64,000 bases of DNA from UBA6109 sp035366835. Lineage in GTDB: Bacteria; Desulfobacterota; Syntrophia; Syntrophales; UBA6109. Every line of letters begins with the position of its first letter. The first letter of the stretch is position 1. Both the position numbers and the translations under genes were made by a program. The notes under the pieces were generated by a model that was not told the DNA's origin, did no database searches, and saw nothing but the letters and a program-made list of their open reading frames with translations. The stretch spans positions 4,925 through 68,924 of the forward strand of contig DAOSIS010000020.1 of assembly GCA_035366835.1 (NCBI GenBank), written 5' to 3'. Positions 44,536-53,424 of the stretch are shown in pieces.

Positions 44536-44649
44536 GAATCCAGCAGCGAGCGCATTCCTCGCAGCTTGCTGCGGGGGATGCGAGCGAATCCTGTTGAAGA
44601 TCCCCTCCTTGGGGATCGAAGATTCTCCGGAGCTTTGCTCCGGAGAGCT
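44536..44649 (+). repeat. Dispersed intergenic repeat, copy B
   Basis: About 114 bases related to copy A at 24279. Besides the shared blocks it has GATCCCCTCCTTGGGGATC and a full hairpin CTCCGGAGCTTTGCTCCGGAG, which copy A has shortened to CTCCGGAG. The element fills the promoter side of the YheT-type hydrolase. The remaining bases up to 44784 show no gene. Confidence 0.8.
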
Positions 44650-44784
44650 TCAATGCTCCGTCCGTTGTCGACCGGAAACCGGGGCAAGCCCCCGCCTCGG
44701 GTCGGGCCGGCGGGATGAGGAACGTCACGGGGGCCAGCCCGGAAAAGAGGGAAAAGCGGCTTACAGGCGGCGTCGAGGCCTGCG

Positions 44785-45705
44785 CTAGCGTGACACTGCA
44801 CATCTGCCGTTGCCCTTGTTTCTATAAAGCGCGGCGTCGGCGTCCTTAACGAGACATCCGGCGCCCAGATGGGGGGAATAGCTGGACACGCCGCAAGAAA
44901 TCGTCACTTCGGCCGCAGATGCGCCCCCATCAAGAAATCGATGATTCGAAACCGCATGAATGAGCTTGCCGGATACCTCCTCGGCCTGCACTTTGCCGGT
45001 CTCCGGCAACAGAATCGCAAATTCATCTCCCCCGTAACGAAAAGGCATATCCGTCTTTCGTGTCGATTTTCTCAGTAATTCACCCAAGTTCTGCAGGATT
45101 TTGTCACCGTTCTGATGGCCATGGGTGTCATTGTAGAGCTTGAAGTCATTGATATCGATCATGATGAATGAGAGTGCATGGTTGTACCGTTCCGCACGAT
45201 TGCATTCTTCGACCAGGGCCATGTCCAACTTGCGTCTATTATACAGACCGGTCAATCCATCGATGACGGCCAGTGAGGAAAGTTTGCGGTTGTGGTCAAT
45301 CACTTCTTCTGAATATTGCTTAAGCCTGAGAACTTTTTCGACGAGTTCGCAGGACAGGCTGTCGAAGGCATTTCTCAGCGTCTCAATTTCATTGTCATTC
45401 ACGGATTGCAGGTTCGTTTCGAGTATTGAGGCCGATCTGCCCCTTATCTCTCTAGACAAGGTTTCCAGCGAACTGATGCGGCGAGACATCAGGAAGAAGC
45501 TTAGACCGCAAACAGATAGCATGGCCGCAAAGCCAAAAGTGAAGACATGCATCAAGGCGTTGATCTGTTCTGGAATAAGCATAGGGATGACGTATTCATA
45601 AATGATGAACGTCATCAACAGCAACGGCAGAATCGTAGACAGACCAAAAAAGACCAAGAATGTTTTTCTTGCTGACTCATTGACCAATGAAAAGAAAGAC
45701 GTCAT
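44785..45705 (-). CDS. Membrane diguanylate cyclase (GGDEF)
   Basis: This encodes a 306-residue protein that makes cyclic di-GMP. Two membrane helices (about 15-42 and 52-73) enclose a tiny loop, followed by a HAMP-like/coiled linker (80-140). The GGDEF domain (about 145-305) has FRYGGDEFAILL with GGDEF at 225-229 and an RxxD inhibitory site (Arg216-Asp219). No sensory domain is recognised. It is lower in GC than its neighbours, which hints at acquisition, and it stands alone. Confidence 0.93.
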   Translation of the reverse strand: MTSFFSLVNESARKTFLVFFGLSTILPLLLMTFIIYEYVIPMLIPEQINALMHVFTFGFAAMLSVCGLSFFLMSRRISSLETLSREIRGRSASILETNLQSVNDNEIETLRNAFDSLSCELVEKVLRLKQYSEEVIDHNRKLSSLAVIDGLTGLYNRRKLDMALVEECNRAERYNHALSFIMIDINDFKLYNDTHGHQNGDKILQNLGELLRKSTRKTDMPFRYGGDEFAILLPETGKVQAEEVSGKLIHAVSNHRFLDGGASAAEVTISCGVSSYSPHLGAGCLVKDADAALYRNKGNGRCAVSR

Positions 45706-45979
45706 TTCATCTCTCCCTAAATCATGAAGCTCTTGACCAGTTGAGCCTATTCCGAGGCATTGTTTCAGGATACTCAGAGAATAAGGTCCGGTCGTAGTGC
45801 TTTACCACATCTGGGCTTAGAAGTCCTCAACTAGATGCTCGTGGGTGGGAGCGGTGCTTCCGGTACGGGTGTGTCTGTGCCGAGCGTCTCCGCAACAGCT
45901 CGAACGATATCAAGCATGACAAGGCGACGGGCCATCTTTGCGGACCGTTCGTGCGGCTAGACTTATGCTCCGGATACAC
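45706..45979. other. Gene-free gap, possible relic
   Basis: 274 bases without a supported gene. On the minus strand a short open stretch (RSAKMARRLVMLDIVRAVAE, ending PPTSI) might be the relic of a coding sequence, but I cannot assign a family. Confidence 0.3.
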
Positions 45980-47359
45980 CTATGCGGACTTGGGAAAGTC
46001 GGCATGGCGGATCTTCGTCTCCCATGCCTGAACGGCCATTTGTATGGGGTCCCAGGGGCTGGAGAGCGGAGGTGTATAACTGAGATCAAGGTCGTTCAGG
46101 GACTCCACGGTCATGCCGTTATGAATGGATGCCGCTACCGTGTCAATGCGTTTGGAAATCTCGGTACCGTATGCTCCGATGATCTGCGCACCCAAAAGCT
46201 TGTGGGTTTTTTGATCGCCGGTTATCCGAATTCTCATTTTTTTTGCGTGCGGGTAGTAGGCCTTGTGATCCCAGGCATCAATGTCCGCCGAGAGAGGGGA
46301 AAATCCTTCTTTCAGCGCTTCATCATCCTTCAGACCGGTTCGCGCTGCCACCAGATCGAAAATCTTGACGGACTGTGTTCCCAGCGTCCCGGGATATTCC
46401 CGGTTTCCCCCGATCGCGTTTTCACCGGCGATCCTGCCTTGTTTGTGGGCGGTGGTGCCCAAAGGCAGGTAGGTGTTTTCCCCGAGCAGCCTGTGATAGG
46501 TCTCCGCGCAATCGCCGGCTGCGTAGATATCGGTGAGAGAGGTTTCCATCCGTCGGTTCACGCGGACTGCGCCCTTGACGCCTGTCTCAGCGCCGGCGGA
46601 TCGAGCAAGATGGGACTCCGGCCGGCTGCCGACAGCCATCAGCACCATGTCAGCGGTGATGGTGTCGGCTGCCACGGAACACACAGAAAGCCGATTTCCG
46701 GTGGATTCGATCCGCTCCACCGCAAATCCGGTGAAGACCCGGACGCCTTGCCGCTCCAGTTCGGTCCGTACCATGTCTCCCAGTGCTCGATCAAAGGTTG
46801 TCAGAACAGAAGGTAAGAATTCGATCACCGAAACGGAAAGCCCTCGACGGATCATGGCGTCGGCCATTTCCATGCCGATATAACCCGCACCGATGATGAC
46901 GATCGAGTTCGGACGACGAACCGTGAGGTATTCCTGAAAGGCAAAACTGTCCGTCATCCATCTTAGGGAAAAGACTCCCGGAAGATCGATGCCAGGGAGG
47001 TGCGGCACTTGAGAGGCTCCACCGGTGCCGATCACCAGTTTGTCATAGGAAAAAGTCTTGCTGCGGCCTTCCGGATCGGTGGCAAGAATGCGCTTTTGTT
47101 CCGGGATGATCTCCGTAACGCGATGATCGGGAACCAGTTGGATGCCTTCTCTTTCAATGTCATCCGTGGTTCGATGGGCCAAGGTCTTCCAGTCAGAAAC
47201 CTCACCGCTCAGGTAAAACGGAAGTCCGCAGATGCTGAAATTGGGATACCGGTCCGCCAGGATCAGTGTGACTGCGGTATTAGGCGAAAGTTCCTTGGCG
47301 CGTAGGCTGGCGCTGATTCCAGCATCACTGCCGCCGATCACCACCAATCTGTTGATCAT
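45980..47359 (-). CDS. CoA-disulfide reductase/NADH oxidase-like flavoprotein
   Basis: This encodes a 459-residue pyridine nucleotide-disulfide oxidoreductase. The FAD motif VVIGGSDAGISASL, the single redox cysteine Cys44 in FSICGLPFYLSG, the NAD motif SIVIIGAGYIGMEMADAMI and the second FAD motif IYAAGDCAE are present, followed by a dimerisation domain. The lone cysteine is the CoADR/Nox/Npsr type. It may reduce CoA disulfide, persulfide or oxygen. The ATG follows GAGGG upstream (antisense) and the gene is monocistronic. Confidence 0.9.
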   Translation of the reverse strand: MINRLVVIGGSDAGISASLRAKELSPNTAVTLILADRYPNFSICGLPFYLSGEVSDWKTLAHRTTDDIEREGIQLVPDHRVTEIIPEQKRILATDPEGRSKTFSYDKLVIGTGGASQVPHLPGIDLPGVFSLRWMTDSFAFQEYLTVRRPNSIVIIGAGYIGMEMADAMIRRGLSVSVIEFLPSVLTTFDRALGDMVRTELERQGVRVFTGFAVERIESTGNRLSVCSVAADTITADMVLMAVGSRPESHLARSAGAETGVKGAVRVNRRMETSLTDIYAAGDCAETYHRLLGENTYLPLGTTAHKQGRIAGENAIGGNREYPGTLGTQSVKIFDLVAARTGLKDDEALKEGFSPLSADIDAWDHKAYYPHAKKMRIRITGDQKTHKLLGAQIIGAYGTEISKRIDTVAASIHNGMTVESLNDLDLSYTPPLSSPWDPIQMAVQAWETKIRHADFPKSA

Positions 47360-47539
47360 TGTTTCCCTCGTGAACGGTGCAAAAAACCAGAACCTACTGT
47401 GGTCGGATCCACCTTTATCGTATCAGGCTTTTGGAGGAAATAACAACAATGACCTCAGGCTGAATCCTATCAAGAGAGCATGCAATCTGCCGTGGGTGTT
47501 CTGGACAAGGTGGAAAATCTTAGCCCTGAGACACAAGAA

Positions 47540-47567
47540 GAGGGGTTAGCCCATGAGCTAACCCCTC
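47540..47567 (-). terminator. Terminator after tRNA-Met
   Basis: A perfect 11-bp stem (GAGGGGTTAGC with GCTAACCCCTC) and six-base loop lie nine bases past the tRNA 3' end on the minus strand, followed by a modest T-rich tail (TTCTTG). Confidence 0.75.
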
Positions 47568-47575
47568 GGAATTCT

Positions 47576-47652
47576 TGGTGGCGGCGCAGGGACTTGAACC
47601 CCGGACACTACGGATATGAGCCGTATGCTCTCACCAGCTGAGCTACGCCGCC
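47576..47652 (-). tRNA. tRNA-Met (anticodon CAT)
   Basis: The 77-base gene has acceptor stem GGCGGCG/CGCCGCC, D arm GCTCAGCTGGTGAGAGC, anticodon stem TACGG/CCGTA with loop CTCATAT (anticodon CAT), T arm CGGGGTTCAAGTCCCTG, discriminator A and encoded CCA. The acceptor starts with a G-C pair, so it is not the initiator. Elongator Met is more likely than lysidine-modified Ile2, but sequence alone leaves some doubt. Confidence 0.93.
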
Positions 47653-47714
47653 GGTCGTTTTGAGGAACACCCCTTTATACTGGTTTCCCCGCCTTGTCAA
47701 TCGTCAAAGCCGGG

Positions 47715-49430
47715 TTATCGTCCCCCCTCGGGAGCGGCCGGCTGGGGTTGGTTGAACTTGAAGTAAACGACGACGCTTCTCCCCTGCAGCATGCCGCCGG
47801 TGGCCATGACGATCGCCATGACGATCTCCTGCTGGCCGTCGTTGTCGATGTCGTAGACCTGGTAGTCGGCGACATACCCGTCGATCTTGCGCGTCTTCCA
47901 GTTTTCGTACAGTCCCAGGCCGTCCCATTCAAGGTTGTAGACCTCGCTCGATGTGAACAGCTTGACCGATCTCATCAGGCGTCCCGACGCGGAAAGGTTC
48001 TTGACGATGATGATTTCCTTCTTCCCGTCTTTGTTGAGATCGTAGGTCAGGATGCGGAGGTTGATGAAGGCGCTCATCTTCTCCCGGTCCGGGCCGATGT
48101 CGTGGTCGGAAATCTCGAACATGGTGTTGCAGCCGCCGAAGGTTTCATCGCTCTTGTAGAGCAGTTCAGGACTGCCGCCGAAGATCCTTACCTTTCCAAG
48201 AGGTTTGTCCGTCTGTTCGAGTACGAGCAGGTGGTCGTATTCGTCCAGGGCGATGATCTTTTCGCTGGAGCCTGTGATGAGTTCGTCGATGGTCAGGCCG
48301 TAGATGGAAAGGCCCAGGGGGATCTTCATCCGCCTCCCTTCCTGGTACTTTCCATTGTTCCAGACGATCTCGTGGATCGGCGTGTTGAAAACGCTGTCGG
48401 TGCCGAATTGCTGTCCCAGGAGGATGGGGCCGTCCACCCGGTTGATCACGCGGAGGCACCAGGGGAGATCGGCAATCTTGACGAACTTCTTGTCCCGGTA
48501 TTCCAGGACAAAACTCCGGATGGAACTGCGGGAAAGGCTGGTGACGAAGATCTCCTTGATTCCGTTTCCGTTGATGTCGGCCACGTCGACGGCGATGTAA
48601 TCCTCGTGGGCACTTCCCTTGATCGTTTCGATGTGTTTGAATTCCTTGCCCTTGAGCTGGTAGATGATGACGTTGTGGTCGTCGATCATGACGGTTTCGT
48701 TGAGTTTGTCACCGTTGACATCCCCTATGTCCATCCCCTTGAATTCCGTCGGGAATTTCTGGCTCATCCAGAATCCCCTGCGGTCCACGACCTGGTCGGA
48801 GTTGATGTAATCGGGATTGATGGCGGCGGTGAACGTTCCCTTGCGGCTCTTCCTCATGCCCGAGATGATTTCGGATTCCTTCGAGAGGGCCGGAGCGGTC
48901 TGGGCGGTCTGCGGTGCGGCGGGCTGCGCCTCGGCGGTCTGCAAAGCCCCCGGAGCGACGCCGAGGATGTGTGCGTCGATCCTCTGCGCGAAGTCGTTGA
49001 TCTTCGGGATGACCTCGTCCATGCCCTGGGACTGGGTGAAAAGGCTCACGGTCGACTTGTAGGCTGCGACGTCGACGAGCTTCCCGTCAATGCTGATGCT
49101 GTTGCCGATTTTTGTGATGCTGCCCCATACGACGTAATCCGCGTTGAGCTTTTTCCCCACTGCGTAGACATCGGATAGGGAGAGCTCTTTTGCCCCGGTG
49201 TCCCGGAGCGCGGCTGCGACGGCGTCCTTGCCGACCACCTCGATTTTGTCCGCAACGTAGATGCGGGAAGACAGCATGTCCAGAATGCCTTGGCGCACGT
49301 AGTCGATATTCTCACCGCTGTGGACCGAAAAGGGCAGGACGGCAACGGTGTTTTTTTCCTTGGCCGAACAGGGGACGGCCGCGAGAAAAAGAATCACCAC
49401 GGGCAGCAGGCGTTTGGCCCATTTGATCAT
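47715..49430 (-). CDS. Exported protein with TolB-N/FlgO-like domain and FG-GAP-like repeats
   Basis: This encodes a 571-residue secreted or periplasmic protein. A signal peptide (residues 1-23, ending CSA-KEK) is followed by a domain starting NTVAVLPFSVHSGENIDYVR (about 25-160), like TolB-N or curli/FlgO proteins. Then come an Ala/Pro/Gln linker (about 170-195) and a repeat region (225-560) with Asp-rich loops such as DIGDVNGDKLNE, DVADINGNGIKE, YDLNKDGKKE and YDIDNDGQQE, typical of FG-GAP/VCBS calcium loops in a propeller. The role is probably at the cell surface; the function is unknown. Confidence 0.85.
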   Translation of the reverse strand: MIKWAKRLLPVVILFLAAVPCSAKEKNTVAVLPFSVHSGENIDYVRQGILDMLSSRIYVADKIEVVGKDAVAAALRDTGAKELSLSDVYAVGKKLNADYVVWGSITKIGNSISIDGKLVDVAAYKSTVSLFTQSQGMDEVIPKINDFAQRIDAHILGVAPGALQTAEAQPAAPQTAQTAPALSKESEIISGMRKSRKGTFTAAINPDYINSDQVVDRRGFWMSQKFPTEFKGMDIGDVNGDKLNETVMIDDHNVIIYQLKGKEFKHIETIKGSAHEDYIAVDVADINGNGIKEIFVTSLSRSSIRSFVLEYRDKKFVKIADLPWCLRVINRVDGPILLGQQFGTDSVFNTPIHEIVWNNGKYQEGRRMKIPLGLSIYGLTIDELITGSSEKIIALDEYDHLLVLEQTDKPLGKVRIFGGSPELLYKSDETFGGCNTMFEISDHDIGPDREKMSAFINLRILTYDLNKDGKKEIIIVKNLSASGRLMRSVKLFTSSEVYNLEWDGLGLYENWKTRKIDGYVADYQVYDIDNDGQQEIVMAIVMATGGMLQGRSVVVYFKFNQPQPAAPEGGR

Positions 49431-49669
49431 AGTCTGAGACCTCATTTCGTGAAGTGGAGGCACCTTAACACGGAAAAACGGCGAATACAAGCGATCATGG
49501 CCGGTCGGGGCGTTCGCGCCTTCGGCGGGATGCTACTCCTTCCTCGCGGGCCGTCCGGGATGTACCGACACGAGGCCTCCGGAATCGGCGTCCGGGGGCA
49601 TTGCGGGATGTGCCTTGCAACCGGGAGGGGACTGCGGAGACGCAGCAGCCGGACGTTCTGAACAGCTTG

Positions 49670-50461
49670 TCAGATCTTTCCCGTCAGACGGTACCACACC
49701 AGACCGAGATATTCATAGACCGCCCCCTCGGAGTTCCGCAGATGGGCGGCGGCCGGCAGAAACTTCGTGTGAAACGGGGACTTTGTCCTCAAAATGCGGA
49801 AATCCGTAGGGGCGGCCACGGGGTTCATGCCGCTCTTGCGGAAAACGGCCATGGAGCGGGGCATATGGCTGGCGGAGGTCACCAGGATGAAGGGATCTGA
49901 TCGGACGATGGGTCGGATGAGCCGGGCCTGTGCGAATGTATCCTTCGAATCCTTTTCCAGGAGCAGGATCTGCCGCGGCACGCCCATGGCTTCGGCCAGG
50001 ATGGCCATGACTTCCGCGTCGGATTCCTCCTCGAGATAGGTCCCGCCCGAAAGCAGGAGGCGCGATCCCGGCAGATTCCGGAAAAGCCTGACGGCCTCCA
50101 TCAGGCGGATCATGGTTTCGCGGCTCACGCGGCTTGTCATCGGAACTTCCGTATCCCAGACGTGGCCTCCGCCGAGAACGACGATCCAGCGGATTCTGCT
50201 CGGATCGATGTCCGTCCTCGCCGATGCGGGCGACGAAATCTTCAGAGGCGGATAGAGCGATTCGAGGGGCCGCAGCAGGTGGCTTGAGACAAAGGGTGTG
50301 CTGAGTGCATAGAGGATCAGCGTCGCGGAAAGCGCCAGCAGGAGGCCGAGGCGCTTCCTTTTCCCGAAAAACAGAAATCCGATGCCCAGAAGAATGAAGG
50401 CGATGCACCACGCAAAAGGCAGGAAAAAAGGCGACACGATTTTCTTCAGCGCAAAGCCCAA
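49670..50461 (-). CDS. YdcF/ElyC family envelope protein (DUF218)
   Basis: This encodes a 263-residue inner-membrane protein with two N-terminal helices (about 10-32 and 37-58) and a DUF218 domain (about 85-260). IVVLGGG, RLLLSGGTYLEEESDAEVMA, LLEKDSKDTFAQA and LVTSASHMPRSMAVF are family motifs. ElyC in E. coli affects lipid carrier-dependent envelope polymer synthesis; here the role is inferred only from family. It follows the nitroreductase gene by 12 bases on the same strand. Confidence 0.88.
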   Translation of the reverse strand: MGFALKKIVSPFFLPFAWCIAFILLGIGFLFFGKRKRLGLLLALSATLILYALSTPFVSSHLLRPLESLYPPLKISSPASARTDIDPSRIRWIVVLGGGHVWDTEVPMTSRVSRETMIRLMEAVRLFRNLPGSRLLLSGGTYLEEESDAEVMAILAEAMGVPRQILLLEKDSKDTFAQARLIRPIVRSDPFILVTSASHMPRSMAVFRKSGMNPVAAPTDFRILRTKSPFHTKFLPAAAHLRNSEGAVYEYLGLVWYRLTGKI

Positions 50462-50473
50462 GATGTTGTTCTC

Positions 50474-51061
50474 CTATCGGAAGCGGAACGGTCCCTCGGC
50501 GGCGATCTCCGAAAGGCCCTTGCGTCCCGAGGGGAATTCCCGCTCCCTCAGCGATTCGGAAAGATCTTCGGCATTCCCGGGCTTCCCGACAGCGATCATG
50601 GCTTCGACCTGATAGAGATCGGGGACGTCGAGGAGTTTCCGTGCGAGGTCATAGTCGAAGCCCTGCATGCCGTGGACGACAAGCCCCATGTCGGATCCCT
50701 GCAGGGCGAGGTTTTCCCAGGCGGCCCCGGCGTCATAGGAATGGGTGCGGGACGGCTTTTCGTTGGAATCGAAGGTCGTTTTCGATATGACCACAATGAG
50801 GACCGCGGCCTTGGCCGCCCATACCTTGTTGGATTCCCGCAGGAGCGAGAAGAAAGTCGGCCAGTGTTCGGAGTTGCTTCTTGCGTAAAGGAAACGCCAC
50901 GGCTGGTTGTTGTTCGAGGAGGGCGCCCAGCGCGCCGCCTCGAAAAGCGATTTCAGGGTCTCCGCGGAGATTTCTTCCCCGGTCATGGCGCGCGGAGACC
51001 AGCGGCGCGGAAAGATCGCATCCACGTCGGCTGAGGGCTGTCGATACCGGTCGATGTCCAT
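50474..51061 (-). CDS. Nitroreductase family protein
   Basis: This encodes a 195-residue FMN-dependent oxidoreductase. The RRWSPRAMTGEEISAETL start, EAARWAPSSNNNQPWRFLYA and DAGAAWENLALQGSDMGL are typical. It uses NAD(P)H to reduce nitro compounds, quinones or similar; the natural substrate is unknown. The ATG at 51061 has GGAGCGGGCGG before it; the open frame extends 19 codons further but without a ribosome-binding site. Confidence 0.9.
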   Translation of the reverse strand: MDIDRYRQPSADVDAIFPRRWSPRAMTGEEISAETLKSLFEAARWAPSSNNNQPWRFLYARSNSEHWPTFFSLLRESNKVWAAKAAVLIVVISKTTFDSNEKPSRTHSYDAGAAWENLALQGSDMGLVVHGMQGFDYDLARKLLDVPDLYQVEAMIAVGKPGNAEDLSESLREREFPSGRKGLSEIAAEGPFRFR

Positions 51062-51238
51062 CCGCCCGCTCCTTCGCAAAAGGGCCGTCCCGGCCGCAGC
51101 GCAGATCGTTTTCCGCACCGCCGGTTTCTGGTAGCTTATGTCCGCAGGGTTGGATTGTCAATCTTCGAATCCGGCTTCGAACCCGGCCGTCACCGCCTGC
51201 CATCCAGGAGAGGGGCAGACCGCCCGCCTGCAAATTTC

Positions 51239-51268
51239 TTGACTCCGGCCTTGCGGTCATAATAGATT
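51239..51268 (+). promoter_or_regulatory. Candidate promoter for purB
   Basis: TTGACT (51239-51244), 18-base spacer, TAGATT (51263-51268), or ATAGAT with 17. It lies about 45 bases before the TTG start. Confidence 0.55.
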
Positions 51269-51312
51269 GCCGCTATGTGTCCGCCGACGAAGAAGAGGAA
51301 GGAGAGTCCGCG

Positions 51313-52617
51313 TTGATTCCCCGATACGCCCGTGAAAAGATGAGCGCCGTCTGGAGCCAGCAAAACCGCTACCAGGCGTGGCTCGACATCGAGCTCCTCG
51401 CATGCGAGGCCCTCGCCCGCCTGGGGAAGATCCCCCCGGCCGCCCTGAGGAACATCAAGGAGAGGGCCGGCTTCGATGCCGCCCGGATCGACGAGATCGA
51501 AAAGGTCACCAAGCACGACGTCATCGCCTTCCTGACCTCCGTGACGGAGCGGGTGGGGGAGGACGGGCGGTTCATCCACATGGGGCTGACCTCCTCGGAT
51601 ATCCTGGACACCTCGCTCGCCGTCCTTCTGAGACAGGCGGCGGAGCTCCTTCTGGAGGATGTGGACCGGACGCTGAATGCACTGAAGATGCGGGCGATGG
51701 AGCACCGGCGCACCCTCATGATCGGCCGCACCCACGGGATCCATGCGGAGCCGATCACCTTCGGGCTGAAGCTGGCCGTCTGGTACGACGAGATGCGCCG
51801 CAACCGGGAAAGGCTCGAGCGGGCCAGGGAGAGGATCAGCTGCGGCAAGATCTCCGGCGCGGTGGGGACGTTTTCGTTCATCGACCCTTCCGTGGAGGAA
51901 TACGTCTGCGAAAAGCTGGGCCTGAAACCGGCGCCCGCGTCGTCGCAGATCGTGCAGCGGGACCGGCACGCGGAGTATTTCTGTACGCTCGCCGTGATCG
52001 CGTCTTCGCTCGACAAGTTCTCGCAGGAGATCCGCCTCCTGCAGCGCACGGAAGTGCGCGAGGCGGAGGAATTCTTTTCCCCCGGGCAGAAGGGCTCTTC
52101 GGCCATGCCGCACAAACGGAATCCCGTGCTGTCCGAAAACCTCTCCGGCCTCTCCCGTCTGATGCGATCCTACGCCGTTGCCTCCCTCGAAGACGTCGCG
52201 TTGTGGCATGAGCGCGACATCAGCCATTCTTCGGTGGAAAGGGTCATCGGACCGGACGCCACGATCCTCCTGGACTTCATGCTGGCGCGTTTCGCGGGCA
52301 TGATCGAGAAGCTCGTGGTCTATCCGGAGCGGATGATGTCCAACCTGCAGATGACCCGCGGCGTCGTCTTTTCGCAGATGATCCTGCTCAAGATGGTCGA
52401 AAAGGGAATATCGCGCGAGAGGGCCTATGCCATCGTCCAGACGAATGCCATGAAGTCATGGGCGGAGGGCCTGGAGTTCAAGGCCCTTCTGCAGTCCGAC
52501 GCCGAAGTGACGGACCGCCTCTCCTCAGCCGAGATCGACGAGGCCTTCCGCATCGAGAATTTCCTGATCCATGTCGACTTCATATTCCGCAGGGTTTTCG
52601 GAGAGGATCATGAATAG
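51313..52617 (+). CDS. purB: Adenylosuccinate lyase
   Basis: This encodes a 434-residue enzyme acting twice in purine synthesis (SAICAR to AICAR, adenylosuccinate to AMP). GRTHGIHAEPITFGLKL holds the catalytic His, and SSAMPHKRNPVLSENLSG is the superfamily signature. The frame opens at 50881, but the family start MIPRYAREKMSAVWS begins at TTG 51313, with AAGGAG eight bases upstream. Length is then typical. It overlaps the lipoprotein gene by eight bases. Confidence 0.96.
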   Translation: MIPRYAREKMSAVWSQQNRYQAWLDIELLACEALARLGKIPPAALRNIKERAGFDAARIDEIEKVTKHDVIAFLTSVTERVGEDGRFIHMGLTSSDILDTSLAVLLRQAAELLLEDVDRTLNALKMRAMEHRRTLMIGRTHGIHAEPITFGLKLAVWYDEMRRNRERLERARERISCGKISGAVGTFSFIDPSVEEYVCEKLGLKPAPASSQIVQRDRHAEYFCTLAVIASSLDKFSQEIRLLQRTEVREAEEFFSPGQKGSSAMPHKRNPVLSENLSGLSRLMRSYAVASLEDVALWHERDISHSSVERVIGPDATILLDFMLARFAGMIEKLVVYPERMMSNLQMTRGVVFSQMILLKMVEKGISRERAYAIVQTNAMKSWAEGLEFKALLQSDAEVTDRLSSAEIDEAFRIENFLIHVDFIFRRVFGEDHE

Positions 52618-53215
52618 ACGCCTTTGGTCGCTGTGGCTGGGTCTTTTCGTTTCCCTGATTTCGGGATGCGGCTATCTCCAGGGATACCTGGACATTGCCC
52701 GGGACCGGGGTGTCTCGAAGGAATACCTCGCGGTCCTCGACGCCTGGACGCGCTCGCAGGTCGTATACTCACAGTTCGAAACCAAAGTGAAGATCACCGC
52801 GACCTTCAAGGGCAGCGCCTACCAGGCGGCCTCCACGGCCGAATATGCCCGGCTCTACGAGATGGACGAGGAAGCGAAGAAAGGCCGTGCGGAAATGCTG
52901 AAGTCACTGGAGGGCGATTTCTCGGAAATCTTCTTCTACGCCTACGTCCCCGAGAAGGAATACAACGACTTCGAGAAGCTGCGCTCGGTCTGGAGCGTCT
53001 TTGTTCTGGACGGGCAGGACAACAGAATCGCGCCGCTGGAATTGCGGAAGATCGAGAAGATCACCCCGGTGATCCTGGATTTCTACCCCTACGTCAACCC
53101 CCACCACGGCAACTGCTACAGCCTGAAGATCCCCCCGGTGTCGGACGAGGAGTTCCGGAAGACGAAGCTGGTGTTTACGGGCGTGCTGGGCAGGGTCGAA
53201 CTCACCTGGAAATGA
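52610..53215 (+). CDS. Predicted lipoprotein, unknown function
   Basis: This encodes a 201-residue exported protein. Its N-terminus MNRRLWSLWLGLFVSLISGC has a lipobox (LISGC) with the acylated cysteine at 20. The mature part is mixed alpha/beta with no family I can name; it has conserved-looking patches such as FYAYVPEKEYNDFEKL and YPYVNPHHGNCYSLKI. The ATG overlaps the purB 3' end and follows GGAGAGGATC, so it is coupled to purB, although a functional link to purine synthesis is not expected. Confidence 0.82.
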   Translation: MNRRLWSLWLGLFVSLISGCGYLQGYLDIARDRGVSKEYLAVLDAWTRSQVVYSQFETKVKITATFKGSAYQAASTAEYARLYEMDEEAKKGRAEMLKSLEGDFSEIFFYAYVPEKEYNDFEKLRSVWSVFVLDGQDNRIAPLELRKIEKITPVILDFYPYVNPHHGNCYSLKIPPVSDEEFRKTKLVFTGVLGRVELTWK

Positions 53216-53271
53216 GGCAGCTGAAAGAGCTTTGCTGCTTCTGAATGAGTTCTTGCACAAAATCACCCGCC

Positions 53272-53417
53272 AGGCTGTTCAAAAATGCCCGGATGCAAGG
53301 CGCCCGATGCTTCGACAAGCTCAGCATGACAAATCCATCAGCCTGTCCTGGGCCTGCCGAAGGGTCGAACGGCATAGGATGAGGGGAACGCGGCAGACGG
53401 GTATTTTTCAACAGCCT
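53272..53417. mobile_element. MITE-like element, 146 bp
   Basis: The ends form an imperfect inverted repeat: AGGCTGTTCAAAAATGCCCG at the left, and AGGCTGTTGAAAAATACCCG read inward from the right (18 of 20 match). Inside are TTCGACAAGCTCAGCATGAC and TGCCGAAGGGTCGAA, motifs of a widely dispersed intergenic repeat type. No ORF of transposase size fits. I see no clear target duplication. It sits between the purB-lipoprotein unit and nadB. Confidence 0.7.
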
Positions 53418-53424
53418 CTTCCTG

